DNA of 6,425 bases from Christensenella sp. UBA3700 (lineage in GTDB: Bacteria > Bacillota > Clostridia > Christensenellales > UBA3700), in NCBI GenBank assembly GCA_002372775.1, contig DFIJ01000031.1, positions 1-6,425 of the forward strand, given 5' to 3'. Of the stretch, positions 1 through 5,369 are shown in pieces. Below the pieces are notes generated by a model. That model worked only from the letters and a program-made list of their open reading frames with translations, was not told where the DNA came from and did no database searches. A program made the translations under genes and the position numbers. Each line of letters begins with the position of its first letter. The stretch's first letter is position 1.

Positions 1-514
1 AGTTTGTTGTACAAGAAGCAGCAGAGATGATGTTATCATCCTTTGTTAATGTTGTATGGTTAACGTTGTAAACGATTGTTGGTAAATCCTTTCCAGCTGG
101 AGCTGAAATAACAACCTTCTTAGCACCTGCATCGATATGAGCTTGTGCCTTTTCCTTAGATGTATAGAAACCTGTACATTCAAGAACTACGTCTACATCA
201 AGAGCCTTCCAAGGAAGTTCAGCAGCCTTAGCCATAGCGTAGATTGTGATTTCCTTTCCATCAACGATGATAGAACCTGGTGTTACAACTGTCTTTCCGT
301 CTTCAGCTAAAACAGCATCTTTGTAGTCAACTGTATGACCCATTCTTACATAGTTACCTTGCATTGTGTCATACTTTAATAAGTGTGCTAACATTTTTGG
401 GCTTGTTAAATCGTTGATAGCAACAACATCAAAACCTTCTGCACCGAACATTTGTCTGAATGCTAAACGACCGATACGTCCAAAACCATTAATTGCAACT
501 CTTACATTTGCCAT
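1..514 (-). CDS. gap: Glyceraldehyde-3-phosphate dehydrogenase, N-terminal 171 residues (gene cut by window edge)
   Basis: Glycolytic NAD-dependent enzyme (EC 1.2.1.12) converting glyceraldehyde 3-phosphate to 1,3-bisphosphoglycerate in the cytosol. Translating the minus strand from ATG 514-512 gives [16 protein letters not shown], the Rossmann nucleotide-binding start (GFGRIGR at residues 10-16). AINDL follows at 32-36, whose Asp35 is the residue that usually favours NAD over [12 protein letters not shown] and the active-site block SAASCTTN come next, with the nucleophilic Cys at residue 168. The catalytic His and the C-terminal half lie beyond base 1, so the gene is truncated only by the window. 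In most bacterial GAPDHs the Cys is near residue 150; the extra length lies around residues 57-85. The start is supported by GGAGG (525-529) about 10 nt upstream. The gene has its own promoter (566-594). Identification is certain; coenzyme preference is inferred from one residue. Confidence 0.97.
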   Translation of the reverse strand, partial: MANVRVAINGFGRIGRLAFRQMFGAEGFDVVAINDLTSPKMLAHLLKYDTMQGNYVRMGHTVDYKDAVLAEDGKTVVTPGSIIVDGKEITIYAMAKAAELPWKALDVDVVLECTGFYTSKEKAQAHIDAGAKKVVISAPAGKDLPTIVYNVNHTTLTKDDNIISAASCTTN

Positions 515-565
515 AATAATATGTCCTCCATATATAAAATAAATTTTTTGTTTTCAACATTACCT

Positions 566-594
566 ATTGTATCAATATTCAAAATAGTTGGCAA
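566..594 (-). promoter_or_regulatory. Sigma-A type promoter of gap
   Basis: On the minus strand: -35 TTGCCA (594-589), a 17-bp spacer, and -10 TACAAT (571-566). The -10 is preceded by TGA, so it also fits the extended -10 pattern (TGn). The predicted start is near 559, giving a leader of about 45 nt with a GGAGG ribosome binding site. The -35 begins only 26 bp after the stop of the upstream membrane-protein gene and no clear terminator lies between, so read-through from that operon is possible. Assigned by match to consensus. Confidence 0.8.
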
Positions 595-620
595 GTAAAA
601 TATATGTGCGCGTACTTGTA

Positions 621-1322
621 TTATAGGAAGAAATGCTTTTTAAACTCTACTGCTAAAGTATCTCTTCCGAATAATAATCCAACTACAATTGTCACAAATC
701 CTAAGCATGCACAAACAATTGATGCAACAACATTAAATCCACATCCCCACATAATTGGGAACCATAATACTTCTACAACTGCTAATCTTGTTGTCTTATA
801 TGCATATTTATGCCACTTGCCAGATATGAAAATCACAAGAGCAAATGTAAAGTTTAATACTGACATAAATATTGGTGTAATAATTCCAAGTGATACATTT
901 AAAGCGTTTACTGGATTATCTACGCCATTAATACCTGTTGCATAGAAATATGCACAAATCAAATTAACAGAAAGTACTATGTAGAAAAAGATTCCATGTA
1001 AGGTATCTTCAAATATCTTTGGCCAGAAGATATATTGCAAAATTCCAAGCCAAATATATGCAAGTGATGCTAGAGGAATAATTAAGAACACCCACTTTTC
1101 TGTAAGCCATGTAGTAATTCCAAGTGCCATAATAATAACAAATGAAATTGCTGCAAAGATATTTCTTACTAGAACTCTAGCGCTTCTTTTCTTTGTAAAA
1201 TCAGGATACTCACCTGCAGCCATAACTGGTGTTGAATTAACAACAGTAGTATGAGCTCCGCATAATGGACAGTTTATCTCATTATCATTTAGTTCAACAT
1301 TGCAATACTTACATGTTCTCAT
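621..1322 (-). CDS. Zinc-ribbon multi-pass membrane protein, DUF6320-like
   Basis: This 233-residue protein has an N-terminal zinc ribbon with two CxxC pairs (Cys4/Cys7 and Cys18/Cys21, CKYC and CPLC). A short polar linker (24-50) leads to about six hydrophobic segments at roughly 52-72, 77-99, 108-128, 143-168, 179-193 and 195-218. The C-terminal tail (GRDTLAVEFKKHFFL) is charged. The architecture and tail resemble the DUF6320 family of Bacillota as I remember it; that name comes from recall, not a search. No biochemical function is known to me. The start codon overlaps the stop of the upstream acyltransferase-like gene (ATGA, 1322-1319), and a strong GGAGGTG site sits inside that gene, so the two are co-translated and probably work together. 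The stop is TAA at 623-621. The ribbon may bind zinc and contact a partner; the transmembrane domain places it in the cytoplasmic membrane. Confidence 0.82.
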   Translation of the reverse strand: MRTCKYCNVELNDNEINCPLCGAHTTVVNSTPVMAAGEYPDFTKKRSARVLVRNIFAAISFVIIMALGITTWLTEKWVFLIIPLASLAYIWLGILQYIFWPKIFEDTLHGIFFYIVLSVNLICAYFYATGINGVDNPVNALNVSLGIITPIFMSVLNFTFALVIFISGKWHKYAYKTTRLAVVEVLWFPIMWGCGFNVVASIVCACLGFVTIVVGLLFGRDTLAVEFKKHFFL

Positions 1323-2845
1323 GATCTAACACCTCCATTTCCTTCTACATATACTTCAAGACCTAAATCTGTAAGTTCTCTTGCCATATCTCTTTCAACA
1401 GTGCTCTTAACGATTGATCTAATAAATGTGATGTCACACTTATTATTGAATGTGACAGCAGACATAGAAACGCCGCCCATTATATCATCTTTCATTACGA
1501 ACTCTAGTCTATCTACAATACTCTTTAACTCATCTGGAGCATTAATAACACCTAGATTTGAGAAGACTGTTGTACAACCAACATTACCAATCAGTTTAGA
1601 TATTGTTTTAATTGCAAAATCTTTAACCCCTCTTGGCATAGTTCTAATTGCAACATTGTTCTTTAGAGATACGATTTTGTTAATATCACTCTTAAGAGTG
1701 TCCTTATCTCTTCCAGCTTCAATTTGCTTTTTAATTGTATCTATTAATTCTTCTAAAGATAGCTCTACTTCATCTATTCTTACATTAGTAAACAATGAGA
1801 AATTTCTTAATGTGTTTGATGGAAATACACTTCTTAAATTAATAGGTATTTGAACAACATAAGGATTTCTATCTCTATCGTAGAACTTTCTCTTTAAGAA
1901 AGCCTTTGTATATAAAGCTGTTAAAAGCTCAGTAACTGTACAATCATATTTTTTTGCAATCTTTTTAAGTTCTTGAGCATTAACAACTAAGTGTGTGACA
2001 ATGTTGTCCTTAATTCTCTTTTCTTTAATGTGATAAGCTTGCTTGAAACTTTCTTGAGATGAGAAACTGCTATTAGTTGCATAAAGTTCATATGCATCCA
2101 TAATCTCATCCTGATTAACAATATCTAAAGCATTTAATGCGTCTTTATAATCGCCAACTTGACCGTATTTTAATTCATAATATCTTGTTAATAAACTAAT
2201 TAAGAAAATAGTAGAACCAAAAGCATCAGATACTGAATGGAACACTTCTACAGAGATTCTTTGATTATCTGCAATTACTCTGAATAAGTAATGCTTGCCA
2301 TCAAGTTTAATTGGTCTATTTGGATGTCTATCACTTTGTTCAACTACAGGATATTTTTCCATCCTCTCTAAGTAATACCAGAAGAATCCTTTTTTCAAAC
2401 AAACCATAAATGTTGGGAATCGCTCTACCATATCATGCAAAGCATTAGTTAAATTCTCCATATCGATTTCTTCTTTTAATACAGCAGAAACTCTATATAC
2501 TAAATTCCAATCTCTTTTTGCTTGTGGTGGATATACTAAAGCGGCACTATCTAATTTGTACCATTCTTTTGTTGTAAGTTTCTTTTTCTCGACAGCTTTA
2601 ACCTCTTGACCTTTTGTTGTCATTAACTTAACACGGTCTAAATCTCCGCTTAGTAAAAGGTCATATGAAATGTTAAATAATTGAGTTATTGATTCAAGCT
2701 GTTGAATGTCCGGAATTGAAGCTCCAAGCTCCCATTTACTTACCGCTTTATCTGAAACCATAAGCTTCTCAGCAAGTTGTGCTTGAGTCAATCCTTCACT
2801 TTTTCTAAGTTCTAATATTATCTTTCCAATCTTCTCTGAATCCAT
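1319..2845 (-). CDS. XRE helix-turn-helix fused to condensation/alcohol-acetyltransferase-like domain
   Basis: A 508-residue fusion. Residues about 6-66 are a Cro/C1-type HTH (LTQAQLAEKLMVSDKAVSKW at 19-38, then PDIQQLESITQLFNIS), which binds DNA as a rule. After a lysine-rich linker (67-92), residues about 93-500 resemble the chloramphenicol-acetyltransferase/condensation superfamily in its alcohol-acetyltransferase branch: KEWYKLDSAALVYPP opens the domain, and the HxxxD active-site motif is intact (HSVSD, His203 and Asp207). VVQIPINLRSVFPS (330-343) and TTVFSNLGVINAP (425-437) match later conserved blocks. Relatives move acyl groups from CoA or carrier thioesters to alcohols or amines; the substrate here is unknown. 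The reading frame is unbroken. Met75 is not a credible separate start because no Shine-Dalgarno lies near it. The start has AGGGG (2856-2852) 6 nt upstream. First gene of a two-gene operon; probably autoregulated, by inference from leader palindromes. Confidence 0.88.
   Translation of the reverse strand: MDSEKIGKIILELRKSEGLTQAQLAEKLMVSDKAVSKWELGASIPDIQQLESITQLFNISYDLLLSGDLDRVKLMTTKGQEVKAVEKKKLTTKEWYKLDSAALVYPPQAKRDWNLVYRVSAVLKEEIDMENLTNALHDMVERFPTFMVCLKKGFFWYYLERMEKYPVVEQSDRHPNRPIKLDGKHYLFRVIADNQRISVEVFHSVSDAFGSTIFLISLLTRYYELKYGQVGDYKDALNALDIVNQDEIMDAYELYATNSSFSSQESFKQAYHIKEKRIKDNIVTHLVVNAQELKKIAKKYDCTVTELLTALYTKAFLKRKFYDRDRNPYVVQIPINLRSVFPSNTLRNFSLFTNVRIDEVELSLEELIDTIKKQIEAGRDKDTLKSDINKIVSLKNNVAIRTMPRGVKDFAIKTISKLIGNVGCTTVFSNLGVINAPDELKSIVDRLEFVMKDDIMGGVSMSAVTFNNKCDITFIRSIVKSTVERDMARELTDLGLEVYVEGNGGVRS
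1330..1336 (-). promoter_or_regulatory. Internal ribosome binding site for the DUF6320-like gene
   Basis: GGAGGTG on the minus strand lies 7 nt before ATG 1322-1320 and inside the last codons of the acyltransferase-like gene. Together with the ATGA stop/start overlap it fixes the downstream start and indicates translational coupling. Confidence 0.85.
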
Positions 2846-2878
2846 AAATTTCCCCTATTTTGCTAGTAATTTCAAAAC

Positions 2879-2921
2879 TCTACTTCAAGTAGAATTGCCG
2901 AAAAATCCAGTAGAATTCGGC
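2879..2921 (-). repeat. Leader palindrome, direct repeat and inverted repeat before the XRE-acyltransferase gene
   Basis: Three overlapping elements lie between the predicted start site (about 2928) and the start codon. First, a 15-bp palindrome TCTACTTCAAGTAGA at 2879-2893 (7-bp arms, one central base). Second, the 9-bp direct repeat AGTAGAATT at 2888-2896 and 2909-2917, offset by exactly 21 bp, about two helical turns. Third, the inverted repeat GCCGAA (2897-2902) and TTCGGC (2916-2921) with a 13-nt loop. Such symmetry suits an operator for a dimeric HTH protein. As RNA the same bases could form two hairpins, and AGUAGA (2884-2879) could pair with either UCUACU copy. The repeats are seen directly; the regulatory role is inference. 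Confidence 0.6.
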
Positions 2922-2934
2922 TCCATTTACAAAA

Positions 2935-2963
2935 ATTATACCACCATAGTACAATAATGTCGA
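2935..2963 (-). promoter_or_regulatory. Promoter of the XRE-acyltransferase / DUF6320 operon
   Basis: On the minus strand: -35 TCGACA (2963-2958, 5 of 6 consensus), a 17-bp spacer, and a perfect -10 TATAAT (2940-2935) preceded by TGG, giving an extended -10. Transcription should start near 2928, leaving a leader of about 83 nt that contains the palindrome and repeats at 2879-2921. The near-consensus quality suggests that expression is limited by a repressor rather than by promoter strength. Confidence 0.8.
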
Positions 2964-3030
2964 GGATAAGGAATGGCAAACTTAACTCAAAGTAGGAAAT
3001 TAATTAAGACAACACTAATACATAATACAC

Positions 3031-3062
3031 GATAAATTCTATCGTCCCCGCGAGAATTTATC
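3031..3062. repeat. 10-bp inverted repeat upstream of the XRE operon promoter
   Basis: GATAAATTCT (3031-3040) and AGAATTTATC (3053-3062) are perfect inverted copies around a 12-bp GC-richer centre (ATCGTCCCCGCG). There is no T-tract, so it is not an intrinsic terminator by itself. It lies 4 bases beyond the terminator hairpin at 3067-3100 on the minus strand and about 68 bp upstream of the -35 of the XRE operon. It may be a second 3'-end hairpin of the aminopeptidase transcript or a protein-binding site. Confidence 0.5.
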
Positions 3063-3066
3063 ACAT

Positions 3067-3100
3067 AAAAAATAGCAAGCTCTCCGTCTTGCTATTTTTT
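3067..3100 (-). terminator. Intrinsic terminator of the acyltransferase-aminopeptidase operon
   Basis: Perfect 13-bp arms, AAAAAATAGCAAG (3067-3079) and CTTGCTATTTTTT (3088-3100), surround an 8-nt loop. The core stem is ATAGCAAG/CTTGCTAT, with a run of six Ts after it on either strand, so it can work in both directions. It begins 22 nt past the TAG stop of the aminopeptidase gene on the minus strand, the expected place for that operon's end. Confidence 0.9.
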
Positions 3101-3122
3101 ATTTTATCAACAATTTATCAAA

Positions 3123-4241
3123 CTATTTTAAATTCTCTGGATTTAGGCACTTTAATTCGTCTAGAACAAATAGGCCGTCTTTTCTAATTAGAACATCGTC
3201 AAAGTAAATCTCGCCGCCACCATGTTCTTTAGTTTGGTCTAATACTAAATCCCAGTGGATTGAAGATACATTTCCATTCCATGCATCATCATAGCACTCA
3301 CCTGGCGTAAAGTGAATTGAACCAGAGATCTTTTCATCAAATAAAATATCGCCCATTGGCTTAGTTACATAAGGATTTACTCCAAGCGCAAATTCGCCCA
3401 CATAACGAGCTCCTTCGTCTGTATCAAATATTTCGTTGATTGCCTTTGTATTGTTCGATGTAGCCTCGATAATCTTGCCATCTTTAAACAGTAAAGATAT
3501 ATCTGTAAATCTTATACCATTTTCTGTTGATGGCACATTATATGAGATTCTACCATTAACACTATCTTTAACAGGAGCTGTATAAACCTCTCCATCTGGA
3601 ATGTTGCAATCCCCTGCACATTTAATTGCAGGAATTCCTTTGATTGAGAATGTTAAATCTGTATTTGGAGCTACAATTCTAACTTTATCTGTTCTTTCCA
3701 TTAATTCAACAAGTGGAGTCATAGCTTTTTCCATCTTGCTGTAATCTAAATTGCAAACATTGAAATATAAATCCTCAAACGCTTCTGTACTCATAGCGCT
3801 CATTGCGCTCATACCAGGAGTTGGATATCTTAAAATAACCCACTTTGTATGTTTTACTCTTGTTTCTAAATGAACAGGCTTTACATATAATTCTGTATAA
3901 ACTTTTTGCTTATCTTGAGGAACATCACTCTTTTCATAAGCGTTATCTCCGCCACGAATACCAATATAAGCATCCATCTTCTTCATTTTATAATCGTCAA
4001 AGTCTGCCATCTTCTTAGCTAAATCTTCTGACATATTTTGAGCTATTTCTCTTTCAATTCTTGGATCTTTATATGTAACGAAAGGATAAGCGCCAACTTT
4101 TGTTGCTTCTTGAATAATGCAATTAACTAATTGATAATCTACGCCAGACGCATCAATATAAACACTTTCGCCTTTCTTAAGTTTGCACGAATAATTAACA
4201 AGATTATGTGCCAAAGTTCTAATTCTTGGATCTACTAACAT
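3123..4241 (-). CDS. M29-family metallo-aminopeptidase (AmpS/PepS-like)
   Basis: A 372-residue cytosolic peptidase that removes N-terminal residues from peptides with two divalent metal ions (MEROPS M29, type AmpS/AmpT). Family signatures are clear: PTPGMSAMSAMSTEAFEDLYF (from residue 140), VELMERTDKVRIVAP, FSIKGIPAIKC and NIPDGEVYTAP. Probable metal and catalytic residues, by alignment to the family pattern, are Glu218, Glu283 (VGEFALG), His310, Tyr317, His329 and Asp331 (SIHWDLVL). At 372 residues it is shorter than the usual roughly 410. The Tyr-to-His stretch is only 12 residues, where classical members have a longer insertion, and the His310 context (SIHFTPGECYDD) also differs. No signal peptide. 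The ATG follows the upstream gene by 9 bp that are almost entirely its ribosome binding site, so the two are coupled. Stop TAG at 3125-3123. Substrate preference cannot be read from sequence. Confidence 0.93.
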   Translation of the reverse strand: MLVDPRIRTLAHNLVNYSCKLKKGESVYIDASGVDYQLVNCIIQEATKVGAYPFVTYKDPRIEREIAQNMSEDLAKKMADFDDYKMKKMDAYIGIRGGDNAYEKSDVPQDKQKVYTELYVKPVHLETRVKHTKWVILRYPTPGMSAMSAMSTEAFEDLYFNVCNLDYSKMEKAMTPLVELMERTDKVRIVAPNTDLTFSIKGIPAIKCAGDCNIPDGEVYTAPVKDSVNGRISYNVPSTENGIRFTDISLLFKDGKIIEATSNNTKAINEIFDTDEGARYVGEFALGVNPYVTKPMGDILFDEKISGSIHFTPGECYDDAWNGNVSSIHWDLVLDQTKEHGGGEIYFDDVLIRKDGLFVLDELKCLNPENLK

Positions 4242-4242
4242 A

Positions 4243-4252
4243 CCTTCTCCTT
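4243..4252 (-). promoter_or_regulatory. Ribosome binding site overlapping the upstream stop codon
   Basis: AAGGAGAAGG on the minus strand fills the 9-bp gap before the aminopeptidase ATG and overlaps the TAA of the acyltransferase gene (4253-4251). AAGGAG sits 5 nt from the ATG. This supports the chosen start and suggests that terminating ribosomes reinitiate on the second gene. Confidence 0.85.
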
Positions 4253-5117
4253 AAAGACTTGCTGCAAATTTAGTTTCTTCATCTAAACTATCCATATATT
4301 CAGGCAATATATCATAAATACAAGGTTTTTGCTCTTTTGGTACATTATAATACCTTCTATACTCTTCAATAAACTCTCTTTGTGTAGTTTGTTGCAAATA
4401 TGTAACATTATCCTTTGCAGGTAAATCCTCTTTTGGATATACCGGATCAAGGATAATTATCGAAGCAGTATCCTTAAATCCAAGTTTACTTCTAATGCCT
4501 GTTGTAGGTGTCCATCTAATATAGATAGGAACAATAGGAGCTTTTTCTTTTACCGCAAATGCAAATGCACCTTTCTTGAAAGGACGAGGCTTTTCATAAT
4601 GCATCCACATTGCCTGCTCTGCATAAAATTGAATTACACGACCTTTGCTAATCAATTCATGGAACGCTTTATTCATATTTCTTGCAGCAGATGGAGTACT
4701 TGCAAGTGGTAAAATTCCGCCAGCACGTAATACATGGCCTGCATATCCTGATTTATTATTGAAATCAGCAACTGTCAAATATACTTTTTTATGATGAACA
4801 GCATGTCTTAACATCAAGCTGTCTAAATACGAACAGTGATTCATAACTGTAAAATAGCCTTGTTTTTCTAAACCTTTTAGTTTCTCCTTGCCGTACACCT
4901 TTGCTCCGAACAAAATCTTATCAGCCAAAGGACCTAAGAACCATAATAATGTTCTATAAAAAAAACTTGAAACCTTAAATCTCTTACTTTTAGGAATATA
5001 TTCATATTTCTCATCCACAGGGATAGTGTGATTATAGTTATATGGAGTTGTAAATGAATCAAATTTTCCTTGAGCTTCTAGTTTTTTATGGATTTCATCC
5101 CATCTTGCACTTGCCAT
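4251..5117 (-). CDS. PlsC-like lysophospholipid/glycerol-3-phosphate-type acyltransferase, variant motif III
   Basis: A 288-residue member of the LPLAT superfamily, whose founding type (PlsC, EC 2.3.1.51) acylates 1-acylglycerol 3-phosphate in phospholipid synthesis at the inner face of the membrane. The catalytic HX4D motif is present (NHCSYLDS, His94 and Asp99). The usual FPEGTRS block is replaced by FYAEQAMW (164-171), keeping the Glu (167) but not the Gly-Thr-Arg, and is followed by KPRPFKKGAFAFAVK. Motif IV is PIVPIYI (194-200). The motif II Arg is not evident (RAGGILPLAS, 131-140). A hydrophobic stretch at about 51-72 may sit on the membrane; there is no signal peptide. These changes mark a subfamily whose acceptor may not be lysophosphatidate. 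The start has AAAGGAGA (5135-5128), at the long end of normal spacing. It leads the operon with the aminopeptidase. Superfamily is secure, substrate open. Confidence 0.88.
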   Translation of the reverse strand: MASARWDEIHKKLEAQGKFDSFTTPYNYNHTIPVDEKYEYIPKSKRFKVSSFFYRTLLWFLGPLADKILFGAKVYGKEKLKGLEKQGYFTVMNHCSYLDSLMLRHAVHHKKVYLTVADFNNKSGYAGHVLRAGGILPLASTPSAARNMNKAFHELISKGRVIQFYAEQAMWMHYEKPRPFKKGAFAFAVKEKAPIVPIYIRWTPTTGIRSKLGFKDTASIIILDPVYPKEDLPAKDNVTYLQQTTQREFIEEYRRYYNVPKEQKPCIYDILPEYMDSLDEETKFAASL

Positions 5118-5150
5118 AATATCGCATTCTCCTTTAATCGATTATCTATA

Positions 5151-5206
5151 ACCTCATAAATCTTATTTGATTCATAAGGTATATCTTGGGAATATCCCGC
5201 ATTCCC
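5151..5206 (-). promoter_or_regulatory. Structured 5' leader of the acyltransferase operon
   Basis: Two hairpins can form in the minus-strand leader (predicted start about 5212, start codon 5117). The first is GGGAAU (5206-5201), 7-nt loop, AUUCCC (5193-5188). The second is ACCUUAUGAA (5180-5171), 10-nt loop, UUUAUGAGGU (5160-5151), a continuous 10-bp stem if two G-U pairs are allowed. Those G-U pairs form only in the minus-strand RNA, which favours an RNA role. I recognise no known riboswitch. No poly-U follows, so this is not an obvious attenuator. Confidence 0.45.
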
Positions 5207-5218
5207 CCTACTGGCTGT

Positions 5219-5247
5219 ATTATAACACACTATTATTTTTTTTGTAA
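5219..5247 (-). promoter_or_regulatory. Promoter of the acyltransferase-aminopeptidase operon
   Basis: On the minus strand there is a perfect -10 TATAAT (5224-5219) preceded by TGT (extended -10). It lies 17 bp from a poor -35, TTACAA (5247-5242, 3 of 6). A-tract DNA lies between them. The predicted start is near 5212, with a leader of about 95 nt. The weak -35 leaves room for activation, or the extended -10 may compensate. Confidence 0.68.
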
Positions 5248-5248
5248 T

Positions 5249-5258
5249 TTTATGAGGT
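5249..5258. repeat. Inverted copy of a leader element next to the acyltransferase -35
   Basis: TTTATGAGGT here is the exact reverse complement of ACCTCATAAA at 5151-5160. One copy abuts the upstream side of the -35 (5242-5247) and the other lies in the leader, so the pair brackets the promoter. A related copy, TTCATAAGGT, is at 5171-5180 (8 of 10 when compared in matching orientation). Possible binding sites for one regulator; chance cannot be excluded in AT-rich DNA. Confidence 0.4.
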
Positions 5259-5281
5259 CGAACGTTATTAGAGTGTAAAAT

Positions 5282-5310
5282 ATGACAACTCTACTTGGGA
5301 TACATATGAT
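5282..5310 (+). promoter_or_regulatory. Promoter of fba
   Basis: -35 ATGACA (5282-5287, 5 of 6), a 17-bp spacer, -10 TATGAT (5305-5310, 5 of 6). The predicted start is near 5317, giving a leader of about 67 nt. It diverges from the acyltransferase promoter with 34 bp between the two -35 boxes, so a protein bound there could affect both. A second TATGAT at 5337-5342 lacks a good -35. The spacer contains AACTCTACTT (5287-5296), also found at 2876-2885. Confidence 0.7.
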
Positions 5311-5330
5311 TTTTATATTGTATTTATTAA

Positions 5331-5354
5331 ATAAAGTATGATAATATACTTTAT
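5331..5354 (+). repeat. Inverted repeat in the fba leader
   Basis: ATAAAGTAT (5331-5339) and ATACTTTAT (5346-5354) are perfect inverted 9-bp arms around GATAAT. The element lies between the predicted start site and the ribosome binding site (5370-5375). In the mRNA it would form an AU-rich 9-bp stem about 15 nt before the Shine-Dalgarno. It could stabilise a highly expressed message, or act as DNA operator; neither is shown. Confidence 0.5.
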
Positions 5355-5369
5355 GATAAATTTAAATTT

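Noticed and set aside
592..618. Inverted repeat CAAGTA/TACTTG as terminator of the XRE operon
   Set aside because: The stem is only 6 bp with a 15-nt loop and no T-tract on the minus strand, and it overlaps the gap -35. It is not convincing as a terminator.
604..945. Plus-strand open frame of 113 codons
   Set aside because: It lies antisense to the membrane-protein gene, has low-complexity Thr/Asn/Pro-rich content, no ribosome binding site and no family resemblance.
1401..1853. Plus-strand open frame of 150 codons
   Set aside because: It is antisense to the acyltransferase-like domain, Leu/Ile/Ser-rich as expected for an AT-rich shadow, and lacks a ribosome binding site.
1319..2623. Separate translation start for the acyltransferase domain at Met75
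   Set aside because: The nearest GGAG is about 20 nt upstream of the ATG, too far for initiation, while the full-length start has a usable site and a strong promoter.
3780..3815. Short repeat encoding MSAMSAMS in the aminopeptidase
   Set aside because: It lies in a conserved family block (PTPGM...MSTEAFED) where similar Met/Ala/Ser-rich sequence is usual, so it is not evidence of slippage or insertion.
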